A program made the position numbers and the translations under genes. A stretch of 64,000 nt of DNA from Enorma sp964624825 (lineage in GTDB: Bacteria; Actinomycetota; Coriobacteriia; Coriobacteriales; Coriobacteriaceae). The DNA is taken from NCBI GenBank assembly GCA_964624825.1, contig CAZUYD010000005.1, positions 1 to 64,000 on the forward strand, in the 5' to 3' direction. A model generated the notes under the pieces. The model was not told where the DNA came from and searched no databases. It saw nothing but the letters and a program-made list of their open reading frames with translations. Positions 17,940 to 26,483 of the stretch are shown in pieces. Positions within the stretch are counted from its first letter, which is position 1. Each line of letters begins with the position of its first letter.

Positions 17940-18209
17940 CTAGAAACTCAGGGTATCCGTGGTGTCGGCGGGTTTTGCCGCCTTAAGCACATCGGTACCG
18001 TCTACGTCCTTCATCAGCACCGAAACCTTCTGCTCGGCATCGGTAAGTCGTGCGCGCAGGCTCTTCAAGAGCTCGACGCCGCGCGTGTAGCTCTCAAGCG
18101 ATTCCTCAAGCTCCATATCGCCCGACTCGAGCGACCGTATGATGCGCTCAAGCTCCTGCGACGCCTCTTTGTAGGTGAGTTCATCGACCTTCTTCTGTGT
18201 CTCTGCCAT
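17940..18209 (-). CDS. xseB: Exodeoxyribonuclease VII small subunit
   Basis: The 89-residue partner of XseA in the single-strand exonuclease that degrades DNA to short oligonucleotides. It shows the typical pattern LTYKEASQELERIIRSLESGDMELEESLESYTRG followed by a coiled helix (given here by its ends LTYKEAS and YTRGVELL). The gene lies 106 bases downstream of xseA on the same strand. Confidence 0.93.
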   Translation of the reverse strand: MAETQKKVDELTYKEASQELERIIRSLESGDMELEESLESYTRGVELLKSLRARLTDAEQKVSVLMKDVDGTDVLKAAKPADTTDTLSF

Positions 18210-18315
18210 ACCAACCGCCTTTCCCGTCTATCCTCATGCAATGTATAGCATCTCGTGCGCGCGGCGCGTGCCACGCGGCGCCGTTTCACATCACGGAAAC
18301 GGCCAGGCACAACCG

Positions 18316-19746
18316 TTACGCAGGCTGCGACGCGCGAGGCGAAACGCCAGATACCGTAGCGGTCACCTCGCCGTCGGAAAACCGAACCCGCAAGGCGTCG
18401 CCCGGTGCGAAGCGCTCCGCGCTCGTCGCCACGCCCTGCGCATCATACGCGATGGCGTACCCGCGCGCGAGCACTTTGAGCGGCGAAAGCGCGTCGAGCG
18501 CGGCCGCCTGCCTTCCCAACGCCGCGCGGTGCGCACTCACCAGCTCGCCACCCTGCCCGCGCAACTTCGAGGCAGCCAGCGCAAGCTCATGCCGACACGC
18601 CTCGACTTGCCCCGTCATCGAAAGGCGCGACTCAAGCTCGCGCAGCGCCTGGGCGAAGCGCTCGTGAGCCCGATCGGCCGCAAGGCCCAGCCGCTCGCCG
18701 GTCTGCACAAGCTCGGCTCGGCGTCGATCGACCAGATACGCAGGGTCACGCAGGCATCCGCGCTGCGCGGAGTTCTCAACCGAGACGCGCAGACGCGCTA
18801 CATAGCCGTTCATCGCGCCACCGGTGCGCTGCGCGACGGCAGCAAGGTCGCCCTCGGCGGCGCGCACACGCGAAGCCATCGTGAACACAAGCCGTTCCTC
18901 GCGTGTTTCAAGCAGCTCGATGAGATCTCCCATCGCGGGCGCCACCGACTCCGCCGCCGCCGTCGGCGTGGAGCAGCGCCGGTCGCTCACCATATCGCAG
19001 ATGGGCGTGTCGGGCTCGTGCCCGATGCCCGTGACCACCGGGACGGGGCTCGCCGCGACCGCGCGTGCGAGCGCTTCGTCGTTAAAGGTCATGAGGTCTT
19101 CGTACGAGCCGCCGCCCCGCACGAGCAGGATGCAGTCGGGCGCCGGGGCAATCGCCGCCGCGCGCGCAAGCGCTTCAGCCAGCTCTTCTGGAGCGCCTTC
19201 TCCCTGTACCTTCGCGCCCACGCAGACGAGCTCCACCAAGGGGTTGCGGCGTTTGAGCGTGCGCTTCACATCGTCAATGACCGCTCCCGAAAGCGACGTG
19301 ACCACCGCGACGCGCGTGCAAAACGCAGGGATCGGCCGTTTGCGGGCATCGTCCATAAGACCTTCGCGGCGCAGCTTCTCGGCAAGCGCGGCAACCCGTT
19401 GGCGCAGCAACCCCTCGCCCGCCAACGTAACCGACGTTGCCACAAAGCTCATGCGCCCCGTGGGCTTGTAGAGGTTGAAATTGCCGGTGAGCTGTACCTG
19501 CATGCCGTCACGCAGATCGAAGGTGCGCTTGCCGTAGACGCCGCGCCAGATGATGCAATCGACCGAGCTCGCATCGTCTTTGATTTGGAAGTAGCAGTGC
19601 CCGCTGCGCGCGTGCGGACCGCGAAAGCCCGCGACCTCGCCGATCACCGTAAGCGTCGGCAAGGCATCGAGTGCGCCGGAGGCGAGCTCGACCGCTTGCG
19701 AGACCGAAAGCGCGTCTGCGCCCGCCGTCGCGCCCGACGAGTTCAT
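18316..19746 (-). CDS. xseA: Exodeoxyribonuclease VII large subunit
   Basis: The catalytic subunit of exonuclease VII. The 476 residues start with an OB fold (LTVIGEVAGFRGPHARSGH, FQIKDDASSVDC) that binds single-stranded DNA, then the nuclease core with VVTSLSGAVIDDV, LVRGGGSYEDLMTFND and VVTGIGHEPDTPICD. A long helical region follows. ATG 19746 is preferred because GGGAG precedes it at 8 bases. Upstream in-frame starts (19803, 19821) lack a ribosome site and would add non-family residues. Confidence 0.95.
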   Translation of the reverse strand: MNSSGATAGADALSVSQAVELASGALDALPTLTVIGEVAGFRGPHARSGHCYFQIKDDASSVDCIIWRGVYGKRTFDLRDGMQVQLTGNFNLYKPTGRMSFVATSVTLAGEGLLRQRVAALAEKLRREGLMDDARKRPIPAFCTRVAVVTSLSGAVIDDVKRTLKRRNPLVELVCVGAKVQGEGAPEELAEALARAAAIAPAPDCILLVRGGGSYEDLMTFNDEALARAVAASPVPVVTGIGHEPDTPICDMVSDRRCSTPTAAAESVAPAMGDLIELLETREERLVFTMASRVRAAEGDLAAVAQRTGGAMNGYVARLRVSVENSAQRGCLRDPAYLVDRRRAELVQTGERLGLAADRAHERFAQALRELESRLSMTGQVEACRHELALAASKLRGQGGELVSAHRAALGRQAAALDALSPLKVLARGYAIAYDAQGVATSAERFAPGDALRVRFSDGEVTATVSGVSPRASQPA

Positions 19747-19885
19747 CGACGTTGCTCCCGTTACATTCCAGCCGCTCACCCTGTCCTCCTTGCGTTGCTT
19801 CATATGCGTCGAGCCTAGCAAACCGCGCGGACATACCGGACAAGAATGGTGCTCACGCCTGGTATTGGATCACCGCCCCAGATGG

Positions 19886-21019
19886 CTATAGGATCTCGAC
19901 CTGGTTGTCCTTCACGGTAAGACCGATATTGCCCGAGAGCAGGTCGTCCAAGCGCGTCCCCATGAGCTCGAAGCGCCAGCCCTCCCGAAGCGGACTCCGC
20001 TCGGGATGCGTCACGTAATCGGTGAGGTCATCGCGCGAGGCGATCATCGCCGTCGCCACGCCCGCTTGATCTGACACCAACCGCACCAGCGCATACATCA
20101 GATCGGTCACGCTCTCGAGGTCGCTTGAGGGCGTCTTGCGCGCATGGAAGGCTGTAGGCAGCCGGTCGACGGGGCACGTGAGCCCGCGCTCGACCGCCAT
20201 GAGCGCCAAGGTCACGTCGTCCTCGGAAAGCTGCTCGGTCCCACGGATGCTTCGAAAGTTCGACACGTCGCGGGGAGCGCGCTTCACCAGGGCAAGCAGC
20301 ACCTCATCGGATATGACCCATTTGCGCGGAATGTTACGACGCTCAGCCAACGTCTCGCGCCACGCGGCAAGCTCGCGCGCGATGCCCAGCTGCCGCCGCG
20401 TGCACGAGCTCACCCGCTTCACGCGCTTATACGACTCGCGCTTATCGACCTCGTAGTGCGAGCGCGCCGCCAGGGGGCGAATCTCGTCCATCACCCAGGA
20501 GAGCCGCCCCCGCTCGCGTAACCGCTCGACCATGACGCCGTACGCCTTGATGAGGTAGCGCACGTCATCGAGCGCATATTCAAGCTGCTTGGGCGTGAGC
20601 GGGCGGCGCGACCAATCGGTCAAAGATTCGCTTTTAGGAAGCGTGACATCACAGAACGCGTGCACCAGCCCGTTATAGGAGATCTGCAGCCGCTCGCCCA
20701 GAAACGCCGCCGCGACCTGCGTATCGAAGATGGGGCTTGGCAGCGCGCCGACCGACTGCAGCAGCACCTCCATGTCTTGAGCGCACGCATGGAACACCTT
20801 CATGGTCGAGACGTCTGCAAGCAGTGCGGCGAGCGGAGAGAGGTCGCGCAGGATGATGGGATCGATCGCCACGCACTCTTCGGGCGTTGCAACCTGCACC
20901 AAGCAAAGGCGCGGATGGTATGTGCGCTCACGCAGAAACTCGGTATCGACAGCCACGACATCGAACGACGCGGCGCGGGCGCAAAAAGCGCTCAGCTCTT
21001 CTTCTGTGGAAATATACAT
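19886..21019 (-). CDS. rnd: Ribonuclease D
   Basis: A 3'-5' exoribonuclease involved in tRNA 3' maturation. The 377 residues hold a DEDD exonuclease domain: VVAVDTEFLRERTY gives the first Asp-Glu pair, then KVFHACAQDMEVL, FDTQVAAAFLGE, and YALDDVRYL with the final Asp. An HRDC-like C-terminal helical domain (RRNIPRKWVISDEVLLALV) follows. The start at 21019 follows GGGGGAG. A longer in-frame extension reaching into the divergent lipid-kinase gene is rejected. Confidence 0.93.
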   Translation of the reverse strand: MYISTEEELSAFCARAASFDVVAVDTEFLRERTYHPRLCLVQVATPEECVAIDPIILRDLSPLAALLADVSTMKVFHACAQDMEVLLQSVGALPSPIFDTQVAAAFLGERLQISYNGLVHAFCDVTLPKSESLTDWSRRPLTPKQLEYALDDVRYLIKAYGVMVERLRERGRLSWVMDEIRPLAARSHYEVDKRESYKRVKRVSSCTRRQLGIARELAAWRETLAERRNIPRKWVISDEVLLALVKRAPRDVSNFRSIRGTEQLSEDDVTLALMAVERGLTCPVDRLPTAFHARKTPSSDLESVTDLMYALVRLVSDQAGVATAMIASRDDLTDYVTHPERSPLREGWRFELMGTRLDDLLSGNIGLTVKDNQVEIL

Positions 21020-21118
21020 GCTCCCCCGTTGTGTCGAAGAACCCCGGGCTGCATCGGGGTAGGATAACGAACGGTACCGGTTAACTATACTCGCCTTCAC
21101 GGAGAACGGAAACAGGGT

Positions 21119-22051
21119 ATGCGCTGCCTTATCGTTCACAATCCCGCTTCGGGTCCACATTCGGACGAAATCTTCACGTTTATCCACGCGCTTGCCGAAG
21201 CGGGCGATGAGATCATCATGCGCTGCATTGGCGAGGGGTTGGAAGCGGACGAAGCGGTTGCCGACGCACGCAGCTTCGACCGCATCGTGGTCTCGGGCGG
21301 AGATGGCACCATGGCGAACGTGCTCGATCTGCTGCGCGACTGCGGCGTACCGATCCTGGTCTTCCCGTCCGGCACCGCCAACCTGTACTTCCATAACATC
21401 GGCAACGCGCCCGATGCCGCGGCGCTCGCCGTCGCCTGCCGCGCCGGGCGAACCGCGAAGGTTGACATGGGCGAGCTCTTCTGGGCAGATGAGGCGGGTC
21501 AAACGCGGCGGCACGGCTTTATCAACATCGCCGGATCGGGATTCGACGCGACCATCATGGAGAAGGCCGCCCCGTCGAAAAACGAAATCGGCGAGATCGC
21601 CTATGTGCTCTCGGCGCTCTCCATACCGGAACCCCAGGTTGCCCACTTCACGATTGAGCACGACGGCATCATCGACGAACTCGATGGCATCTCATGCATG
21701 GTGGGAAACACCGCGTCGATTCAAAACGAGATCAACCTCTTCCCTGATTGTCGGATGGATGACGGACTCATCGACATCGCGGTCATCGAGCCGACAACGT
21801 TGGTCGGCCTGCTGCCCACCGTCGCCGCAGCCGTCTTCGACCCCGCCGGCAAAGACCTCGGTCGCCCGCAGATCACGACCTTCCAGGCGAAGACGGCGAA
21901 GATCACCTGCACGCCCCCGCTCAGCATGCAGTTCGACGGCGAGGTGATTCCCAGCACCCTGGGTGTGTTCGGCGCACGGGCGCTACCGAAGTGCCTCGAC
22001 ATCATCGTCGATGAATTCTCGAACCTAACGCCGGAGGATCACCTAGGATAG
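21119..22051 (+). CDS. Diacylglycerol kinase-like lipid kinase (YegS/DgkB family)
   Basis: A 310-residue ATP-dependent lipid kinase. The DAGK catalytic domain starts with LIVHNPASGP and carries the nucleotide-binding SGGDGTMANVLDLL and FPSGTANLYFHNIG. The C-terminal beta domain has MQFDGEVIP. Members phosphorylate diacylglycerol or related lipids during phospholipid recycling; the substrate here is not determined. It is divergent from rnd. TATACT at 21086-21091 is a possible -10 box. Confidence 0.88.
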   Translation: MRCLIVHNPASGPHSDEIFTFIHALAEAGDEIIMRCIGEGLEADEAVADARSFDRIVVSGGDGTMANVLDLLRDCGVPILVFPSGTANLYFHNIGNAPDAAALAVACRAGRTAKVDMGELFWADEAGQTRRHGFINIAGSGFDATIMEKAAPSKNEIGEIAYVLSALSIPEPQVAHFTIEHDGIIDELDGISCMVGNTASIQNEINLFPDCRMDDGLIDIAVIEPTTLVGLLPTVAAAVFDPAGKDLGRPQITTFQAKTAKITCTPPLSMQFDGEVIPSTLGVFGARALPKCLDIIVDEFSNLTPEDHLG

Positions 22052-22055
22052 ACAT

Positions 22056-22084
22056 TGCCGCATGCGAGACGGCCTCATGCGGCA
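22056..22084 (+). terminator. Hairpin after lipid-kinase gene
   Basis: A 9-bp perfect stem, TGCCGCATG (22056-22064) with CATGCGGCA (22076-22084), lies just past the stop codon. No T-tract follows, so termination efficiency is uncertain. Confidence 0.4.
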
Positions 22085-22236
22085 TGACCATAATGCGACC
22101 CCTGTATGATGGATCTCCCAGACCCGCCGCGACGGATTCAGCGGGCGAGGCGATGACCCCGCAGTTCGAACGGCGCGTCGAATGGCCGAAACAAACCGGC
22201 AATCTTTCTGCTCGCGGTGCGCGCGCCGTGCAACTG

Positions 22237-22245
22237 TGATATAGT
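22237..22245 (+). promoter_or_regulatory. Extended -10 promoter of the Trp leader/ECF operon
   Basis: TGATATAGT matches the extended -10 pattern (TGn followed by a TATAAT-like hexamer), with no clear -35 box. A transcript starting near 22252 would have about 48 bases before the leader-peptide ATG, a typical arrangement for attenuator leaders. Confidence 0.55.
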
Positions 22246-22299
22246 GCCTTCAATGCGCAACAGGCGCATCGATTCGACCATATGAAAGGAGCTGCCATC

Positions 22300-22371
22300 A
22301 TGCTGAGCGTTCTCGTTAACTCTCTCAACAACTGGTGGTGGCGTGATGCGAATACGGTCGGTCGACGGTAG
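22300..22371 (+). CDS. trpL: Trp-rich leader peptide of an attenuator
   Basis: A 23-residue reading frame with a strong ribosome site (AAAGGAG, nine bases upstream of the ATG). It contains three consecutive Trp codons at 22333-22341 (peptide centre NNWWWRD) and ends in TAG at 22369-22371. Thirty-three bases after the stop comes a 10-bp GC-rich terminator hairpin with five T. This is the layout of classical ribosome-mediated trp attenuation: stalling at Trp codons under tryptophan shortage would favour an antiterminator. A candidate antiterminator strand is CGGTAGCC (22366-22373), which overlaps the leader stop codon and could pair 7 of 8 with GGCTCCCG (22404-22411). Downstream lie ECF transporter genes, not trp biosynthesis. 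Confidence 0.87.
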   Translation: MLSVLVNSLNNWWWRDANTVGRR

Positions 22372-22403
22372 CCATACGCGCGTCCATACGGTTGCACAGC
22401 GAA

Positions 22404-22431
22404 GGCTCCCGGTTTGACCGGGAGCCTTTTT
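22404..22431 (+). terminator. Attenuator terminator of the Trp leader
   Basis: Stem GGCTCCCGGT / ACCGGGAGCC with a three-base loop, extended by AA:TT pairs and followed by TTTTT. It is one of the few full intrinsic terminators in the window. It lies between the leader-peptide stop and the first transporter gene, so it must be conditionally read through for the operon to be expressed. Confidence 0.9.
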
Positions 22432-22525
22432 GCGTTCTAAGGCTCGCGTTCAAACATTCGGTCGATACGCATCACGCGAACACGTATCCGGTCTTGTACT
22501 CCCCGCTTACGAAAGGTTGAACGCC

Positions 22526-23092
22526 ATGTCTCAGAACACCAAAGGTGCCCGCACTGTCTCCACCGTAGATCGCGGCTCGCTCGATATCCGCGGGCTCGTC
22601 CTGCTCGCCATCCTCCTTGCCGCCGGCTTCATCTTGAACTTCACCGTCGGACGCGCGATCTCGGGCATCACCGGAGGCGCCATCAGCCCCGAGTTCATCA
22701 TCTCGGCCTTCTGCCTCACCATCCTCGTCATCCGTCCTGGCATCGGGCAGTCGCTCATCATCGGCCTCATCTCCGCCGCCGTCATCCAGATCACCACCAC
22801 CTCGCCGTTCATCGACTTCGCCGCCGAGGGAATCGCGGCCATGCTCATGGCGCTTATCGTGAAGGCGGGCATGGCAACGCCCGCCAAGAAGATCATCCCG
22901 CTCGTCGGCACCTTCGTCACGACTGCCGTCTCGGGCATCATCTTCATGGTCATCAAGATCGCCCTCGTGGGCGGTGCCTCTGAGCTCGTCGCCGCTATGC
23001 TGCCCGTCGTGATCGCGACAGCCGTGTTCAACGCCGTGCTCTGCCAGGCGCTCTATCTGCCCATCCGCAAGGCGCTCAAACTTGCCGACTAG
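22526..23092 (+). CDS. ECF transporter S component, TrpP-like (first copy)
   Basis: A 188-residue membrane protein with about five to six helices, starting after a short polar N-terminus (LVLLAILLAAGFILNFTVG). Its length, Gly/Ala-rich helices and pattern of a loop with P-F-I-D followed by a helix resemble the TrpP tryptophan-transporter family as I remember it. It is the substrate-binding S subunit of an energy-coupling factor importer whose ATPase and T subunits follow. The Trp-codon leader and attenuator just upstream support tryptophan or a close relative as substrate (inference). The start at 22526 follows GAAAGG nine bases upstream. It shares the N-terminal pattern with the next gene, so the two are tandem paralogues. 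Confidence 0.82.
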   Translation: MSQNTKGARTVSTVDRGSLDIRGLVLLAILLAAGFILNFTVGRAISGITGGAISPEFIISAFCLTILVIRPGIGQSLIIGLISAAVIQITTTSPFIDFAAEGIAAMLMALIVKAGMATPAKKIIPLVGTFVTTAVSGIIFMVIKIALVGGASELVAAMLPVVIATAVFNAVLCQALYLPIRKALKLAD

Positions 23093-23198
23093 CGCGGCGC
23101 GCATTTCCCAACCATTCGAGGCGCACAACGCTGCACCTCGGCCGCAAATCCCATCGTTCACACGCTGGACCCTCAACGATATGAAGGGATGACCTCTC

Positions 23199-23762
23199 AT
23201 GGCTCAAGACAATCAGGCACGCACCGTCTCCGCTACTGCCCGCGACACCGGGATCGTCAATCTTTCCTCTCTCGTCCTGCTCGCTATCCTGCTCGCCGCC
23301 GGATTCATCTTGAACCTCACGATCGGCAGTGCCCTCGCCACCACGGGCATCCGCCCGCAATTCGTGATCGCGGCCTATACCCTGGCCATCCTCCTTACCC
23401 GGGCGAGGGTGCCACAGGCACTGCTCTTTGGCCTCATCACCGCCGCGCTTATGCAGTTCACCACATCCATCCCCGGGCTCAACCTTATCACCGAGCCGAT
23501 CAGCGCCGTCGTATGCGCGCTGCTTGCGCGGGCGATTCCGCGCATCGGCGGGCGTAACGCCACCCCGCTGATCGCCGCCTTCTTCACCACGCTCTTCTCG
23601 GGCGGCCTGTTCGCCATCGCGGGGAATTTCGTTATGGGCGCAGCACCCGCCCTCATCATCGCCAAGCTCCCCACCGTGCTGGGTACCGCCGTCTTCTGTG
23701 CTATCGTAGTGCAAGTTTTGTATCCGCCGCTGAAAAGCGTCCTCGGGCGCGTGCGCGGGTGA
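23199..23762 (+). CDS. ECF transporter S component, TrpP-like (second copy)
   Basis: A 187-residue paralogue of the preceding S component: LVLLAILLAAGFILNLTIG at the first helix and a similar C-terminal helix ending VLYPPLKSVLG. The loop region (TSIPGLNLITEP) differs from the first copy (TSPFIDFAAEG), so the two may bind different ligands. It lies 106 bases after the first copy and 26 bases before the ATPase gene. AAGGGA precedes the start. No second leader peptide or terminator is seen between the copies, so both share the upstream attenuator. Alternatives are a hetero-dimeric S module or specialisation for another aromatic compound. Confidence 0.8.
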   Translation: MAQDNQARTVSATARDTGIVNLSSLVLLAILLAAGFILNLTIGSALATTGIRPQFVIAAYTLAILLTRARVPQALLFGLITAALMQFTTSIPGLNLITEPISAVVCALLARAIPRIGGRNATPLIAAFFTTLFSGGLFAIAGNFVMGAAPALIIAKLPTVLGTAVFCAIVVQVLYPPLKSVLGRVRG

Positions 23763-23788
23763 TGTGACGACGGCAGGCAGGTTCCCCC

Positions 23789-25654
23789 ATGAACGCGATC
23801 ATCGACATCGACCATGTGACGTTTACCTACGGAGACGCCAATAAGCCGGCTATCTCGGATGTGACCCTCTCCATCGCGCCGGGCGAGTTCTTGGGCGTCA
23901 TCGGACCCTCGGGGGCAGGGAAGTCGACGCTTTGCTTCGCCATGTCGGGCGCTATCCCCCACCATTACGCAGGCGAGCTCTTCGGGGCGATTCGCGTGAA
24001 GGGATCCGATACCTGCGAGGTCTCGCTCACCGACATCTCCAAGACTGTAGGAAGCGTGTTGCAAGATATCGACGCGCAGATGGTCGCCTCGGTTGTTGAG
24101 GATGAAATGCTCTTCAGCCTCGAGAACTTCGGGGTTCCGCACGACGAGATTCCAAAACGGATCGAGCGCGCGCTCGATACCGTGGGCATTCGCGACCTAT
24201 ACGCCCGAGAGATCGCCACGCTCTCGGGCGGGCAGAAGCAAAAGGTCGCTATCGCGGCGATCCTCGCCATGAGCCCACACGTGTTGGTACTCGACGAGCC
24301 GACGGCCGCGCTCGACCCGGAAAGCTCGCATGTGGTGTTCGAGACGCTCGCGCGCATCAACCGCGAGGCGGGCATCACCGTTGTCGTGGTCGAGCAGAAG
24401 GTCGCGCTGCTTTCACATTATTGCGCGCGCATCGCCGTGATGAACCAAGGGCGCATCGCGCTTGAGGGAGCACCGGCTGAGGTGTTCTCGCACGCCGATG
24501 AGCTGCGCGCCATCGGCGTGGACAGCCCGCGCACCGTACGCATCTCGAACAGCCTTCAAGCCGGCGGACTCTGCGGCGATGTCGCCCCGTGCCTCACCGT
24601 CGATGAGGCCGAGGCGCTGATCGACGGCATCGTGCCCGCCGACCGCGAAAGCGACGCCTGCGCGGCGTGCGGCGACCGCGGCGGCGATAACGCCGCAACG
24701 GCTGATAGCGCGTCTGCTCCTGTCGCGGGCACAACGGATGCCCCTGTCCTCCAGACGCCAGCCGCTCCCCCCGACGCCGCCCAGGCATCAGAGGCCACGC
24801 CAAATGTGGCAGGCGATGAGGGGCAACCAGGGGCGGCCGTCGTATCGTTCGAGCGCGTCTCGTTCACCTACCCCGGCGGCGCCTCGGTGACCGACCTCTC
24901 CTTCGGCCTTCACCCCGGTGAGACCCTTGCGCTCATCGGGCAAAATGGCGCCGGCAAGACCACCGCCACCAAGCTGCTGAACGGCTTGCTGCGCCCTTCA
25001 GATGGAACCGTGCGTATTGACGGCCGAGACACCCATACGCTGCGCACCAGCCAGATCGCTCGGAGTGTCGCGACGCTCTTCCAGAACCCCGACCGCCAAA
25101 TATGCAAGGATACCGTACTCGAAGAGGTCGCCTTCGGACTTGAGCTCCAGGGCGTAGACCCTGAAGAAGCGCTCGATCGCGCGCGCGAGGCCGCCGAGCG
25201 CTTTAGTCTTCCGCTGGACGAGGCGCCGTTCTCGCTTTCGCGCGGCCAGCGGCAGATGGTCGCCCTCGCCTCGGTCATCGTGCTGAATCCAGAGGTCATC
25301 GTCCTCGACGAGCCAACCAGCGGTCTCGACTACCGTGAGTGCATGACGGTGATGGAGACGGTTGATGCGATGAAGCGCGCGGGTGCCGCCGTGCTTATGG
25401 TCTGCCACGATATGGAGGTCGTCTCCGACTTCGCCGATCGCGTCATCGTCATGGCGAACGGACGCATCGTGGGCAGCGGCACCACGTATGAGGTGTTCTC
25501 GAACAGCGACCTCATGAGGCAGGCAAGCATCGCCGCGCCGCAGGTGCTCGAGCTCTCGGAGCGGCTCGCGCGAACCGTCTCGCCTGCGTTTTTAGGCATC
25601 CAGGAAGTCTCTGAGGTTGTTCGCACGGTTGAGGAGTTGGTGCGCCGTGGTTAA
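23789..25654 (+). CDS. Fused double ATPase of an ECF transporter (EcfA1-EcfA2)
   Basis: A 621-residue cytoplasmic protein with two ABC ATPase domains. Domain 1 (about 1-255) has Walker A GPSGAGKST at 39-47, LSGGQ near 146 and Walker B VLVLDEPTAALD. Domain 2 (about 350-621) has GQNGAGKTT near 384, the variant signature LSRGQ near 482 and VIVLDEPTSGLD. The FQNPDRQ Q-loop is typical of EcfA. The linker (about 257-350) is Ala/Pro/Thr-rich and holds a CAAC pair. It energises the upstream S components together with EcfT; the stop codon overlaps the ecfT start by eight bases. Confidence 0.93.
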   Translation: MNAIIDIDHVTFTYGDANKPAISDVTLSIAPGEFLGVIGPSGAGKSTLCFAMSGAIPHHYAGELFGAIRVKGSDTCEVSLTDISKTVGSVLQDIDAQMVASVVEDEMLFSLENFGVPHDEIPKRIERALDTVGIRDLYAREIATLSGGQKQKVAIAAILAMSPHVLVLDEPTAALDPESSHVVFETLARINREAGITVVVVEQKVALLSHYCARIAVMNQGRIALEGAPAEVFSHADELRAIGVDSPRTVRISNSLQAGGLCGDVAPCLTVDEAEALIDGIVPADRESDACAACGDRGGDNAATADSASAPVAGTTDAPVLQTPAAPPDAAQASEATPNVAGDEGQPGAAVVSFERVSFTYPGGASVTDLSFGLHPGETLALIGQNGAGKTTATKLLNGLLRPSDGTVRIDGRDTHTLRTSQIARSVATLFQNPDRQICKDTVLEEVAFGLELQGVDPEEALDRAREAAERFSLPLDEAPFSLSRGQRQMVALASVIVLNPEVIVLDEPTSGLDYRECMTVMETVDAMKRAGAAVLMVCHDMEVVSDFADRVIVMANGRIVGSGTTYEVFSNSDLMRQASIAAPQVLELSERLARTVSPAFLGIQEVSEVVRTVEELVRRG

Positions 25655-26393
25655 CGTGATCGATTACATCCCCGGCGACACGCTGCTCCATCGCCTGAAC
25701 CCGGTAGCGAAGCTCGCGCTTGCAGCGGGCATCATCATCGCCACCTTCTGCGCGGACACCTTCCCGTTGCTCATCGGCCTTCTTTTGCTCACCCTCGCCC
25801 TCGGGGCGTATGCCGGCGCGCTCCGCAGGCTCGGGTCGCTGCTCAAGCTGCTTGTGCCGCTTGCCTGCATCATGTTTATATTGCAGGTCGTCTTTGTCCG
25901 CGAGGGCGAAATCATCATGGGTTTTGTCACCGAGGGCGGCGTGATCACCGCTGCGAAGATGGCGCTCCGGCTGTTGGGCATCGCGCTGCCGCTGGTACTC
26001 ATGCTTATGGTGACCAAGGTCACCGACCTCGCCAACGCGTGCGTCGAGATTCTGCACGTGCCGTATCGATATGCCTTCACCTTCACGACGGCGCTGCGCT
26101 TCGTGCCGGTCTTTAGCCAGGAGATGAACGCCATCATGGAGGCGCAGACCGCACGCGGCGTGGAATATGACACCACGAATCCGTTCAAGAAGCTCAAGCT
26201 CATGCTGCCGCTCTGCGTGCCGCTTCTCATCTCGAGCGTGGGTAAGACCGACGCGACGGCGCTCGCGGCCGAGCAGCGTGGGTTCTACCTGCGCACGCGT
26301 GAGTCGGCATTCAAGCGCTATCCCATTAAGGGGCGCGACGTTGCGACGCTTGCCGCCGTGGTGGCGCTTATTGTGATTGGCGTGCTATTCTAG
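25647..26393 (+). CDS. ecfT: ECF transporter transmembrane component EcfT
   Basis: A 248-residue membrane protein that couples the ATPases to the S component. Hydrophobic helices occupy the N-terminal half. The cytoplasmic coupling helices carry the EcfT signatures AQTARGVEYD and AAEQRGFY (two x-R-G motifs). The start is GTG at 25647: GAGGAG lies ten bases upstream and the start falls inside the end of the ATPase gene, implying coupled translation. Its dedicated location in the Trp-leader operon suggests a group I (dedicated) ECF module. Confidence 0.92.
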   Translation: MVNVIDYIPGDTLLHRLNPVAKLALAAGIIIATFCADTFPLLIGLLLLTLALGAYAGALRRLGSLLKLLVPLACIMFILQVVFVREGEIIMGFVTEGGVITAAKMALRLLGIALPLVLMLMVTKVTDLANACVEILHVPYRYAFTFTTALRFVPVFSQEMNAIMEAQTARGVEYDTTNPFKKLKLMLPLCVPLLISSVGKTDATALAAEQRGFYLRTRESAFKRYPIKGRDVATLAAVVALIVIGVLF

Positions 26394-26483
26394 CAGATAG
26401 TTATTCCTCTCTAAGTGGCCGTCGCTCCGTCGAGGCCGCCTCTTGGAGAATCGCCGCCCACATGTCTGAGGATGAGGAGCCCC

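Noticed and set aside
23093..23198. Possible second leader or terminator between the two S components
   Set aside because: No short Trp-rich frame and no GC stem followed by T-tract.
22472..23200. 242-residue minus-strand frame, very rich in Asp/Glu/Arg/Gly
   Set aside because: It is the complement of the first S-component gene; its composition is an artefact of hydrophobic codons read backwards.
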